NCBI RefSeq assembly: GCF_000334915.1
Contig: NZ_AMSF01000033.1
Span: 1 to 64,000 of the forward strand
Origin: Dyella ginsengisoli LA-4
GTDB lineage: Bacteria; Pseudomonadota; Gammaproteobacteria; Xanthomonadales; Rhodanobacteraceae
Length of the DNA: 64,000 bases
Direction of reading: 5' to 3'
The notes below the pieces were generated by a model, which saw only the letters and a list, made by a program, of their open reading frames with translations, had not been told where the DNA came from and did no database searches. Positions 48,583-55,847 of the stretch are shown in pieces (positions within the stretch are counted from its first letter, which is position 1; each line of letters begins with the position of its first letter). Both the position numbers and the translations under genes were made by a program.

Positions 48583-48620
48583 GGCCGGGTAGCTCAGTTG
48601 GTAGAGCAGGGGATTGAAAA
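48583..48620 (+). tRNA. tRNA-Phe (GAA), 5' half only, interrupted in the anticodon loop
   Basis: The bases from GGCCGGGTAGCTCAGTTGG through the anticodon-arm sequence ATTGAAAA match positions 1-38 of gammaproteobacterial tRNA-Phe, including acceptor strand, D arm and GAA anticodon. The 3' anticodon stem, T arm, acceptor and CCA are absent; unrelated sequence begins at 48621. This is the left junction of an inserted element, with the break at the anticodon loop. The fragment cannot make a tRNA as it stands. Confidence 0.85.
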
Positions 48621-48673
48621 GACTCACCTCGGCCGGGACGAAGTGCAAAAAATCAGCGTAGAAACAAAGATCT

Positions 48674-48703
48674 AGGCCACCCATGCGGTGGCCTTAATGT
48701 TTT
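48674..48703 (+). terminator. Hairpin terminator just inside the island
   Basis: A perfect 8-base stem AGGCCACC/GGTGGCCT with a 5-base loop is followed by TAATGTTTT. It would stop the transcript that starts at the interrupted tRNA-Phe. Confidence 0.6.
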
Positions 48704-48828
48704 CTGGAACCCTCACGGAACCCCAACGGGCCAACGAGCCGCCTAAGCGATCCCCGGCTCCAAAATTGCGGCTCGCGCCACGTAACCCCTATCCTCTCGA
48801 ACCTTAGAAAAGGGAACCGGAGGACGCC

Positions 48829-49560
48829 GTGGCTCGTTACAAACTTGCTGATCTGAGCACGGATCCGTTCGTGCTGGCCATGGATCAAGCCGACGACTTG
48901 AAGCCCATCCCGGAGAAATTCGCCGCGGGGTGGCTTTCGTTGGCACCCACGATCTTGCAAGAGTGGCGCAGCGCTGGCCGCACCCCGCCGCAGTTCGTCT
49001 ACCTCACGGACAAGAAGGTGGTCTACCCGATGGGAGAGCTGCGTCGCCTCATGCGCGAGCTTATGGAAGAGGCCCAGACGGGTTCAGAGAGGCGCCCTGA
49101 CTCCCAGCGGCCGGAGCCCCCCAACAAGGCCCCAACGTCCGCGGAAGCCCGCATGACCAAGATCACGGGCACGTCTGACCCGAAGCACCTGGGCCTCGAC
49201 CAGACCCTCATGCGGGGCGGCCGGCGCAAGGGCGTCAAGCACGCCACGTTCGCCAGCTTCCTCGCCGAAGGCCAGGCTGAAGACGAATGGGTTTTTGCGA
49301 TGATCCCCGACCGGTCGCCGGGCAAATCGGTGCGCCCCGTCGATCTGATCGAGACGCTGCGTCTTGAGCTCTCGGATGAGCAAATTGAGGGCGCCACCTG
49401 CGAGCAACTCTCGCTGGCCGAATATCTGGAGCGGTCGGTCACGTATCACCGCGACAAGCCGGACAGAGATCGGAGCGCGGAGCGAGAGGCGACCTTGAGG
49501 GCGATGGCCGGGGGAACCATGGGCGACGGTCAGCTGGCCAAGCCGAGCACCAGATCCTGA
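48829..49560 (+). CDS. Island protein of unknown function
   Basis: This 243-residue ORF starts at GTG 48829 with a GGAGG Shine-Dalgarno. The product is hydrophilic, without signal peptide or transmembrane segment. The N-terminal 85 residues (YKLADLSTDPFVLAMDQADD, VYLTDKKVVYPMGELRRLMREL) and a C-terminal helical part are separated by a Pro/Ser-rich linker. I recognise no domain. It is the first gene of the island and convergent with the umuC remnant, four bases apart. Confidence 0.6.
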   Translation: MARYKLADLSTDPFVLAMDQADDLKPIPEKFAAGWLSLAPTILQEWRSAGRTPPQFVYLTDKKVVYPMGELRRLMRELMEEAQTGSERRPDSQRPEPPNKAPTSAEARMTKITGTSDPKHLGLDQTLMRGGRRKGVKHATFASFLAEGQAEDEWVFAMIPDRSPGKSVRPVDLIETLRLELSDEQIEGATCEQLSLAEYLERSVTYHRDKPDRDRSAEREATLRAMAGGTMGDGQLAKPSTRS

Positions 49561-49564
49561 GAGG

Positions 49565-50830
49565 CTAGCTCACCGTCCGCAGCTCGTCCCACCGGGTCGT
49601 GTAGCACGGACTGAGCATCTCGCGGCGCATGGTCCATGCCCGGGGACCCTTGAGCCCATCGCTGCCGATCCCCAGCGTGCCGCGTCCCCACTTGGCATTG
49701 GCTTTGTCTAGGACGCTCATGAGTTTCTCGCGGCGCAGGTCTTGCTCGGGCGGGTGCCCATCGAACAACAGTCCCTGCACTAGGCCCTTGGGCCGGATGT
49801 CATCGAGCATGACGCCGGCCTTCACGTAACGAAAGCCCGGCTTGAAGACGGCGCGCAAGATGGCGATGGCCCACGTGGTCAGGAGCGCCGTGTCATCGGT
49901 GGCACCCGGCATGTTGATCCAGCGCATCGGACAATACTGAGGGTCTTGGGGTCGAAAGCGGTTCGTTTCGATCCAGATGCCCACGCGCGCGGCGGCGCTG
50001 CCTTGTTGCCGGAGTTTTTCCGCGGCCCGTCCCGCGTGCATGCGAATGGGCTCGGCCAGTTCCTCAACGGTGAAGACCGGGGCCCCGAAGCTGCGCGAGG
50101 AAATGATCTGTTGCTTCGCCGGTGGCGTGGTTTCCCAGGCCACACACGGCACGCCCTGCAGCTCGCGCACGGTGCGTTCGACCACCACGTTGAACCGCTC
50201 GCGGACCCTTTTGGCGTCCACGCGGCGCAAGTCGGCGGCGGTGGTGATGCTAGCCCCCATCAGGGCTTCGGTGAGCTTGCTGCCAATGCCCCACACGTCC
50301 TCGACTTTCACCAGACGCATCACCGCATCGAGCTCGGTGTCAGACATCGCGGTGAGGTCACACACGCCGTTGAACTGCGGCTGGGTTTTCGCAATGCGAT
50401 TGGCCAGCTTCGACAAGGTTTTCGTGGCGCCAAAGCCCACGCACACCGGCAGCCCTGTCCACTGTTTCACTCGGCGCTTGATGTCCTGGCCGGTGTTGGC
50501 CAGGTTCAGCCGCGGCTGCGCGGTGAAGTCCAGAAAGCATTCGTCAATCGAATACACCTCCTGGTCTTCCGCCGGCACATAGCCGGCCAGCACGTTCATC
50601 ACGCGCCGGGACATGTCCCCATAGAGGGTGTAGTTGCTCGACATGGCGACGATCGGCCAACCTTTGCGGCGGGCCTCATCGCGCAACTGATACCACGGTT
50701 GTCCCATGGGCACCCCGAGACGTTTCACCAACGAATCTCAGTCCGGTCGGAATACGCGCTCCGCCGAGCAGTAGAACGAATTGCAATCCACGAGCCCGAT
50801 GCGGCGTGGAGGCGCATCTGGGGGTTTCAT
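49565..50830 (-). pseudogene. umuC: umuC (DNA polymerase V subunit) inactivated by internal deletion and stop
   Basis: Reading from ATG 50830, the frame gives a good Y-family N terminus (IGLVDCNSFYCSAERVFRPD) and then TGA at 50738-50740. The same frame resumes at once as DSLVKRLGVPMGQPWYQ and continues to the end with the catalytic SIDECFLDF, the little-finger region and a UmuC C-terminal domain. Compared with the family, about 20 residues holding the nucleotide-contacting VVVLSNNDGC-type motif are missing at the stop. So both a deletion and a stop break the palm/fingers. The ATG overlaps the preceding gene's stop as ATGA. Confidence 0.85.
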
Positions 50831-51141
50831 TTGTCCGCTCGCCACGTGCCGGTGATTTCGTTGGCTTGCGTGTCCCATTCGATCCAGAGCAAATCCACCA
50901 GCTTACTGGCGTGATAAAGCGTTTCCACCTGCGGTGTGGTGTCAATCGCTGCGGCCAACGGACGGCGCACCGTGCGCAAAGTGGCCAGATTCATCCAGTA
51001 GCCTTGCAGCAAAAAGTTGTGGCTTTCGATGTTGAGGTCCAAGGGGTTGTCGGTGCCGAAACCGAAGGTGTAATCGACGCCGGCTTTCTTGGCGTCGAAC
51101 AAGGCTTGTTGGGTGTAACGGGGGTGTTTGGATGCGTTCAT
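50827..51141 (-). CDS. Small island protein of unknown function upstream of umuC
   Basis: The 104-residue product has no recognised domain (KHPRYTQQALFDAKKAGVDYTFGFGTDNP; LYHASKLVDLLWIEWDTQANEI). It has a good AGGAG Shine-Dalgarno, begins 18 bases after a perfect inverted repeat and its stop overlaps the umuC ATG. It is therefore likely part of the umuD-umuC cassette. Function unknown. Confidence 0.65.
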   Translation of the reverse strand: MNASKHPRYTQQALFDAKKAGVDYTFGFGTDNPLDLNIESHNFLLQGYWMNLATLRTVRRPLAAAIDTTPQVETLYHASKLVDLLWIEWDTQANEITGTWRADK

Positions 51142-51158
51142 AAGATTCTCCTGTTGTT

Positions 51159-51192
51159 GAAATATCCGTCTTTATTTATGTCTGGATATTTC
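51159..51192. promoter_or_regulatory. Perfect inverted repeat, putative operator between umuD and the 104-residue gene
   Basis: Half-sites GAAATATCC and GGATATTTC (9 of 9 bases) flank a 16-base AT-rich spacer. It lies in the only gap of the cassette, just before the Shine-Dalgarno of the next gene, and is much more AT-rich than its surroundings, as expected for a promoter-operator. Confidence 0.6.
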
Positions 51193-51200
51193 CCGTGAAC

Positions 51201-51803
51201 TCATCCCTTTCCGCGCCTGAAAGAACGCAAACAATGGGTGACCACACCCCAGATCACCAGCTCATCCCCTTCTTTCATCACGATCGGCTGGAAGTGCGGG
51301 TTCTCCGGGATCAATGCCGGAAACCCGTCAACCTCACCTAGCCGCTTCACCGTCAGATCGTTGTTCAACACCGCCACCACAATGTCCCCTTTCTGCGGCT
51401 CTATAGCGCGATCCACCACGATGCGATCACCATCCATGATCCCGGCCAACATCATCGACCAGCCACTCACGCGGAGCACAAAGGTCGCGTCGGCGTGCCC
51501 TGGGGTGATGAGCTCGGCGTTGAGGTCGATCGTGTCGTCCAGGTAGTCGGCCGCGGGGCTAGGCCACCCCGCGGGAATGCGCTGGGCGATCGAGATGAGC
51601 TGGATGGGCGAAGATTCCGCGATCACCTGGCGCGGCTGCTCAGCCATCGCTGGCTGTCGATACGCATCGAGGTAGGCCACCACCGTTTCTAACTGGGAAA
51701 CGGGCACCCGAACGGGCTGCGTGGGCTCGCCGAACGCGCCGCCGGGCTTCCGGCCAGCGCCAGGGCGGGATCCGCCATGCTGGGAGGGTGTCATGGGCCT
51801 CAT
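51201..51803 (-). CDS. umuD: UmuD-like SOS protein (LexA/S24 peptidase family)
   Basis: UmuD cuts itself after RecA activation to form the pol V accessory subunit UmuD'. The 200-residue product (numbered from ATG 51803) has an HGGSRPGAGRKP N-terminal motif, an Ala78-Gly79 cleavage site in PAGWPSPAADY, catalytic Ser116 (SGWSM) and Lys153 (LTVKRL), with the same Ser-Lys spacing as E. coli UmuD. It looks intact. An ATG at 51794 is an alternative start and would leave the palindrome at 51802-51829 entirely upstream. Confidence 0.88.
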   Translation of the reverse strand: MRPMTPSQHGGSRPGAGRKPGGAFGEPTQPVRVPVSQLETVVAYLDAYRQPAMAEQPRQVIAESSPIQLISIAQRIPAGWPSPAADYLDDTIDLNAELITPGHADATFVLRVSGWSMMLAGIMDGDRIVVDRAIEPQKGDIVVAVLNNDLTVKRLGEVDGFPALIPENPHFQPIVMKEGDELVIWGVVTHCLRSFRRGKG

Positions 51804-51829
51804 CTTGAATTCTGCACGGAATTCAAGAT
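51802..51829. promoter_or_regulatory. Perfect 11-base inverted repeat at the umuD start, putative operator
   Basis: Half-sites ATCTTGAATTC and GAATTCAAGAT flank a 6-base centre. The repeat touches the first umuD ATG and lies in the gap between umuD and the divergent small gene, so one regulator could control both. It does not look like the E. coli LexA box. Confidence 0.65.
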
Positions 51830-51881
51830 TACCACCAGGCTGATCTCAGGAATTGAGAGACCAAGGAGGTAAGCTGCCCCC

Positions 51882-52127
51882 ATGGTCATGACACCCACCG
51901 AACGAAAGAAGACCCAGGGGATGGTCGACAACTTTGCCGAGGGCATCAAGGCTAAGGCTAGACATGCTTTGGAGCATGATGCCGATGCAGACGGTTGCGG
52001 GGAGTGCATCGCCTGGCGAACCCGACCTGACATGCTTACAGCACGCGCTCAGTATGAAGCGAAGCTGCTGTCAGACCTGGCAAAGCAATCAAAGCCGGCC
52101 GCAGAGTCGCGGAAGAAACGACTCTGA
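51882..52127 (+). CDS. Small hydrophilic island protein
   Basis: The 81-residue product is charged and helical (TPTERKKTQGMVDNFAEGIKAKARHALEHDADADGCGECIAWRTRPD) with a lone CxxC in CGEC. It has an excellent AAGGAGGT Shine-Dalgarno. It is divergent from umuD and precedes the SRAP gene by 18 bases, so a two- or three-gene unit is likely. Function unknown. Confidence 0.65.
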   Translation: MVMTPTERKKTQGMVDNFAEGIKAKARHALEHDADADGCGECIAWRTRPDMLTARAQYEAKLLSDLAKQSKPAAESRKKRL

Positions 52128-52145
52128 TCTCCGAGGATACTGAGG

Positions 52146-53138
52146 ATGTGTTACTCAGCCGAGGTTGTCGCCGATTTCCGCACCTACCAGCGCTATGGCG
52201 GCACACTGGATCTCAAAGCCTTCGTGGACCTGTTCTTCCACCAGGGCAAGAAAGGTTCGTTCACCAAGCTCGTGCCGAAGGCCGTGCGTGATGCGTTCGA
52301 TCAGGCTACGAGCCGGGACGAACAGGACGTCAAGGCTGCCGTAGTGCAGGCCTACCGCGAAGTGGTTCTTCACTACGAAGAGATCGTTGCCGAGCAAACC
52401 GAGCGACTGCTGAAAGCCCAGGCCAAGCTGGCCACGAAGCCCACAAAAACGGCCGAAAACGAGGCGCGGATCGCCCAAAACAAGATCAACGATGCCCGGG
52501 AACGCATCGCTGAGGCCGAGCAGACTGCGAAGGATCACGATGGGTTCGCAAGAATCTGGCCGGGGCACTTCTGCCCGATCCTCATCCGTGATCCGGAGAC
52601 CGGGGAGCGGAAGATCGTGCCCGCCCGCTACCGCTGCCGCCTGATCGGGTGGTCTGACCAAGACGAACGCATGAAACCGGGCACGTATAACGCGCGGATG
52701 GACTCACTGAAGACCGCGTGGCGCGGGATCTTCGGGCACTTCCACGGCGTGGTGGTCGCGCGCCGGTTCTACGAGTCCGTGCTGCTGCATGACAACCAGC
52801 AGCGGGTGTTGGCGCCGGGCGAGCGGGAGCAGAACATCGAGATCGTCTTCAGCCCGGCGCCCGCACAAGACATGCTCTTGGCGTGCTTGTATCGGTATGT
52901 CGAACCGACCCAAGGTGAGGAAGGGTTCTACACCTTCGCAGCGGTGACCCGCGAGCCACCGCCAGAGGTGCTGGCTGCGGGGCACAACCGCTGTGTGATC
53001 CCGCTACGGCCGGAGAACCTGGACGTGTGGCTGGATCCCGATCCGAAGAACCTAGGGGCCCAATTCGCCATCTTGGAGGATCCGATCGACGCCTTCTACC
53101 AGCACGAACTGGTCCCGAAGAGCAGCGACGAGGATTGA
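52146..53138 (+). CDS. SRAP-domain (YedK/HMCES-like) protein with coiled-coil insert
   Basis: SRAP proteins cross-link to abasic sites in single-stranded DNA through Cys2. This 330-residue version begins MCY and keeps plausible equivalents of the YedK active site: Cys2, Asn182 (TYNAR), Glu210 (RFYE) and His280 (GHNRC). YedK-type proteins are about 220 residues; the extra length is a charged helical segment near residues 65-130, predicted coiled coil, inside the N-terminal third. Neighbouring umuD supports a DNA-damage role. Confidence 0.82.
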   Translation: MCYSAEVVADFRTYQRYGGTLDLKAFVDLFFHQGKKGSFTKLVPKAVRDAFDQATSRDEQDVKAAVVQAYREVVLHYEEIVAEQTERLLKAQAKLATKPTKTAENEARIAQNKINDARERIAEAEQTAKDHDGFARIWPGHFCPILIRDPETGERKIVPARYRCRLIGWSDQDERMKPGTYNARMDSLKTAWRGIFGHFHGVVVARRFYESVLLHDNQQRVLAPGEREQNIEIVFSPAPAQDMLLACLYRYVEPTQGEEGFYTFAAVTREPPPEVLAAGHNRCVIPLRPENLDVWLDPDPKNLGAQFAILEDPIDAFYQHELVPKSSDED

Positions 53139-53159
53139 AGCGTTCGCAGGGGACGACCT

Positions 53160-53615
53160 ATGAAATGGGGAAAGATCCAAGACGTGGCATTGATTGGACT
53201 GCTGCTCATCTTGGGATGGCAAGCCTTGGGCATGGTCGCACGCGCCATCTTCGGGGAGTGGTTCCGAGCCCATGAAGATTTCTGCACCAACGTCTGGCTC
53301 GTCTTGCCTTTTCTTGCTTACCGCCTGAAAGACGCTACGTGGAGAGCGAACCTGCGAATCACGGCTATCAACATGGAGTTGGTGCGCAATGCCTTGCTGG
53401 CGGTATCGGTGGCAATCTCGATCGGCTTCTTCTTCCACCAAGATGCTGGCCACCCCGCCAACTGGCTGGAGTCGATTGAACGCTGGGGGCTCACCTGGAT
53501 CTACATAGCTATGTGGATTGCCGTGCCATGGATCACCTGGTTCGCGGCGAACCATGCGCTACTCCAGGCTCGAATCGAAGCGTCCGAGAGCCGCGATTTG
53601 AATGACCCCGCTTAG
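53160..53615 (+). CDS. Small integral membrane protein of unknown function
   Basis: The 151-residue product has about four hydrophobic helices (VALIGLLLILGWQAL, NVWLVLPFLAY, LLAVSVAISIGFFF, WIYIAMWIAVPWITWF) and a short charged C-terminal tail. No family is recognised. It follows the SRAP gene by 21 bases in the same direction and may be co-transcribed with it. Confidence 0.6.
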   Translation: MKWGKIQDVALIGLLLILGWQALGMVARAIFGEWFRAHEDFCTNVWLVLPFLAYRLKDATWRANLRITAINMELVRNALLAVSVAISIGFFFHQDAGHPANWLESIERWGLTWIYIAMWIAVPWITWFAANHALLQARIEASESRDLNDPA

Positions 53616-53842
53616 AGCAATTCGGCCGAACGTTTCAGCACAAGCATGTTCGGTCCGCAGGAGTAGCGTATGGAACCCATTGGGTTCGATTCAGACCGGC
53701 GGTCCCCGGACAAACCATGGGGGTTTGGCGCGCCACTGGGCACTGAACCACGGAACCATGGCTCCCGTATCGAACAGGTCAAGGCACGGCCTCCAACAAG
53801 GGCGCGAGACGGCATACACCCCAGCCTCCGAGGTGGATCAGC

Positions 53843-53867
53843 GCACCACTGTGATGTAAAGTGGTGC
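53843..53867. promoter_or_regulatory. Perfect inverted repeat before the RHH gene, putative operator
   Basis: Half-sites GCACCACT and AGTGGTGC (8 of 8) flank a 9-base spacer containing TGATGTAA, which could serve as a -10. It lies 27 bases before the ATG of the ribbon-helix-helix gene, the typical place for an autoregulated operator. Confidence 0.65.
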
Positions 53868-53893
53868 AGCACAACGGCCGCCGGGGGCACCTC

Positions 53894-54088
53894 ATGGCAA
53901 TCGCCAAAATGGAACAGAGCTCGAAGCGAGACACGGCTCTACGAGCTTCGATTAGCTTTCCCCCCGAGCTCTACCATCTTCTCGAACAGATCGCGTCGCA
54001 GAAAAAGGTGTCACTCGCCTGGGTGATCCGTGACGCGGCCGAAAAGTATGTTTCGGAGCAGTGGCCGCTCCTTTCCAAGATCACCTGA
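53894..54088 (+). CDS. Ribbon-helix-helix (CopG-type) DNA-binding protein
   Basis: The 64-residue product has the RHH layout: a beta strand (LRASISFPPELYHLLEQIA), a turn and a second helix (KVSLAWVIRDAAEKYVSE). Such proteins bind DNA as dimers and often regulate their own operon. It is eight bases before the adenine methyltransferase gene and directly after a perfect inverted repeat, so it may act as the control protein of the restriction-modification operon. The ATG at 53894 was chosen over an upstream GTG that would enter the inverted repeat. Confidence 0.8.
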   Translation: MAIAKMEQSSKRDTALRASISFPPELYHLLEQIASQKKVSLAWVIRDAAEKYVSEQWPLLSKIT

Positions 54089-54095
54089 GCCGACC

Positions 54096-55847
54096 ATGCC
54101 TCCCGCTAAGAAGTCCACTGCTTCCAGAGCCCCTCTGCGAGCTAAAGCCGGCCGCTTCCAGAACCTGTCTTCCGACAAGCTGCGAGGTGGCTATTACACG
54201 TCTGATGAAATTGCCAAATGGGTTTGTGAGTGGACGATCGAGGACCCAAGCAGCCGCGTTCTAGAACCAAGCTGTGGAAACGGGGCATTTCTCCGTGCGG
54301 CAGCGCAGAGGCTGCTCGACCTAGGCACCACAAAGGGCCGGGCATCGAAGCAGCTAACCGGTATCGAGATCATTCCTGACGAAGCCGAGATAGCACGCAC
54401 AACGCTGAAGGAAATCCTATCCGCGTCCGCAGAAAAAGCTGTGGTGACGGCAGATTTCTTTTCTTGGCATAAGGACCATCCAAAGGCGGTGTTCGATGCG
54501 GTGGTGGGCAACCCACCCTTCATCCGATATCAGACGTTCCCCGAGCCGCATCGCACGCTAGCGATGGACATGATGGCGGGCGAAGGCCTGACCCCCAATC
54601 GGCTGACCAACATTTGGGTGCCTTTTGTGGTCGCGGCGACGGCCGCTCTGCGGCCAGGTGGGAAGCTCGGCCTTGTTCTTCCTGCGGAGATCCTGCAGGT
54701 CACCTATGCAGCGCAGCTGCGGTCGTTCCTCACTGATCGCTTCGCGCGGCTGGATATCGTGGCCTGCAACGAACTCTTCTTTGAGAAGGCAGAGCAAGAA
54801 GTCGTCCTGCTGCTGGCGGACGGCCGACTTGAACAAGCCTCGGAAGCCAACCTATGTCGCGTCGCGATGACCGAGACTTCAACAGTTGCAGAACTGGTCA
54901 AGCGGAAACCCAAGAGCGTTTTGGCCAAGGCTGAACCGAAGACGATTAAGCACGATCACGAAAAGTGGCTGAAATACTTCCTCAGTCAGCGTGAAATCGA
55001 GTTCATGCGCGAGCTGCGCAGCTCTGACGTAGCCACCCCACTATCGACCCATGCGAGCGTCGATGTGGGCGTCGTCACCGGCCGCAACGAATTCTTTGTG
55101 CTGACAAGTGAACAGGTTGAAGACCTGGGGTTGAACGGCTATACGGCACCATTGGTGTCACGCTCGGCTCATCTGCGCGGAGCGCGCGTAAACATGATGG
55201 ATTGGCGGGCCATGGCCGAAGCCGGTGACAGGGTTCATTTGCTCGACCTCAAGAACCTGACCGAGTCAAAGCTGCCAGCGGCGCTCAAGCGCTACATCCG
55301 CTTTGGCGAAGAGCAGGAAGTCCATACCGGATACAAGTGCTCGATCCGAAAGCCGTGGTATGCCGTCCCTTCTGTCTGGATCCCCGACGGATTCTTGTTT
55401 CGCCAGATCTATGACTTTCCGCGCGTCGTCTTGAATGACGCAGGCGCCACGTCAACGGACACCATCCATCGGTTCACTGCAAAGAACGGAAACGCGGAAC
55501 GCATCATCGCGAACACATATTCGTGGATGACCGCTGCGTCCGCGGAGATTGAGGGGCGAAGCTATGGCGGTGGGGTGCTGGAATTGGAGCCCACCGAAGC
55601 AGAACGCTTGCTCATGCCTGCGACCTTGAACGGCGCCCTTCCAGTCGAGGAGTGTGATCGTCTGACACGACTTGGGAAGATTGACGATGTTCTCCAAGAG
55701 AACGCACGCATCGTGCTGATGAAGCACATGGGCTTGACGAAAGCGGAAACGCTCCTTCTCCGTGACATTTGGATAAAGATGCGAGACCGAAGGCTATCGA
55801 GGCGGAAATCCGTCAGGGCTAACAGCGCGCCGGGTCCATCTGAATGA
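54096..55847 (+). CDS. N6-adenine DNA methyltransferase of an Eco57I-like system
   Basis: The 583-residue enzyme shows methyltransferase motif X (GGYYT, residues 31-35), motif I (VLEPSCGNGAFL, 55-66), an acidic motif II (GIEII) and motif IV NPPF (139-142), the gamma-class order. The C-terminal half should be the target-recognition region. Size and partner match the separate methylases of type IIG systems such as M.Eco57I. Its stop overlaps the ATG of the next gene as ATGA. Confidence 0.9.
   Translation: MPPAKKSTASRAPLRAKAGRFQNLSSDKLRGGYYTSDEIAKWVCEWTIEDPSSRVLEPSCGNGAFLRAAAQRLLDLGTTKGRASKQLTGIEIIPDEAEIARTTLKEILSASAEKAVVTADFFSWHKDHPKAVFDAVVGNPPFIRYQTFPEPHRTLAMDMMAGEGLTPNRLTNIWVPFVVAATAALRPGGKLGLVLPAEILQVTYAAQLRSFLTDRFARLDIVACNELFFEKAEQEVVLLLADGRLEQASEANLCRVAMTETSTVAELVKRKPKSVLAKAEPKTIKHDHEKWLKYFLSQREIEFMRELRSSDVATPLSTHASVDVGVVTGRNEFFVLTSEQVEDLGLNGYTAPLVSRSAHLRGARVNMMDWRAMAEAGDRVHLLDLKNLTESKLPAALKRYIRFGEEQEVHTGYKCSIRKPWYAVPSVWIPDGFLFRQIYDFPRVVLNDAGATSTDTIHRFTAKNGNAERIIANTYSWMTAASAEIEGRSYGGGVLELEPTEAERLLMPATLNGALPVEECDRLTRLGKIDDVLQENARIVLMKHMGLTKAETLLLRDIWIKMRDRRLSRRKSVRANSAPGPSE

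Noticed and set aside
48583-48828. Group I intron in tRNA-Phe
   Set aside because: The break is in the anticodon loop, but no 3' exon (anticodon stem, T arm, acceptor) is found within the following 200 bases and no intron core is apparent. Element insertion fits better.
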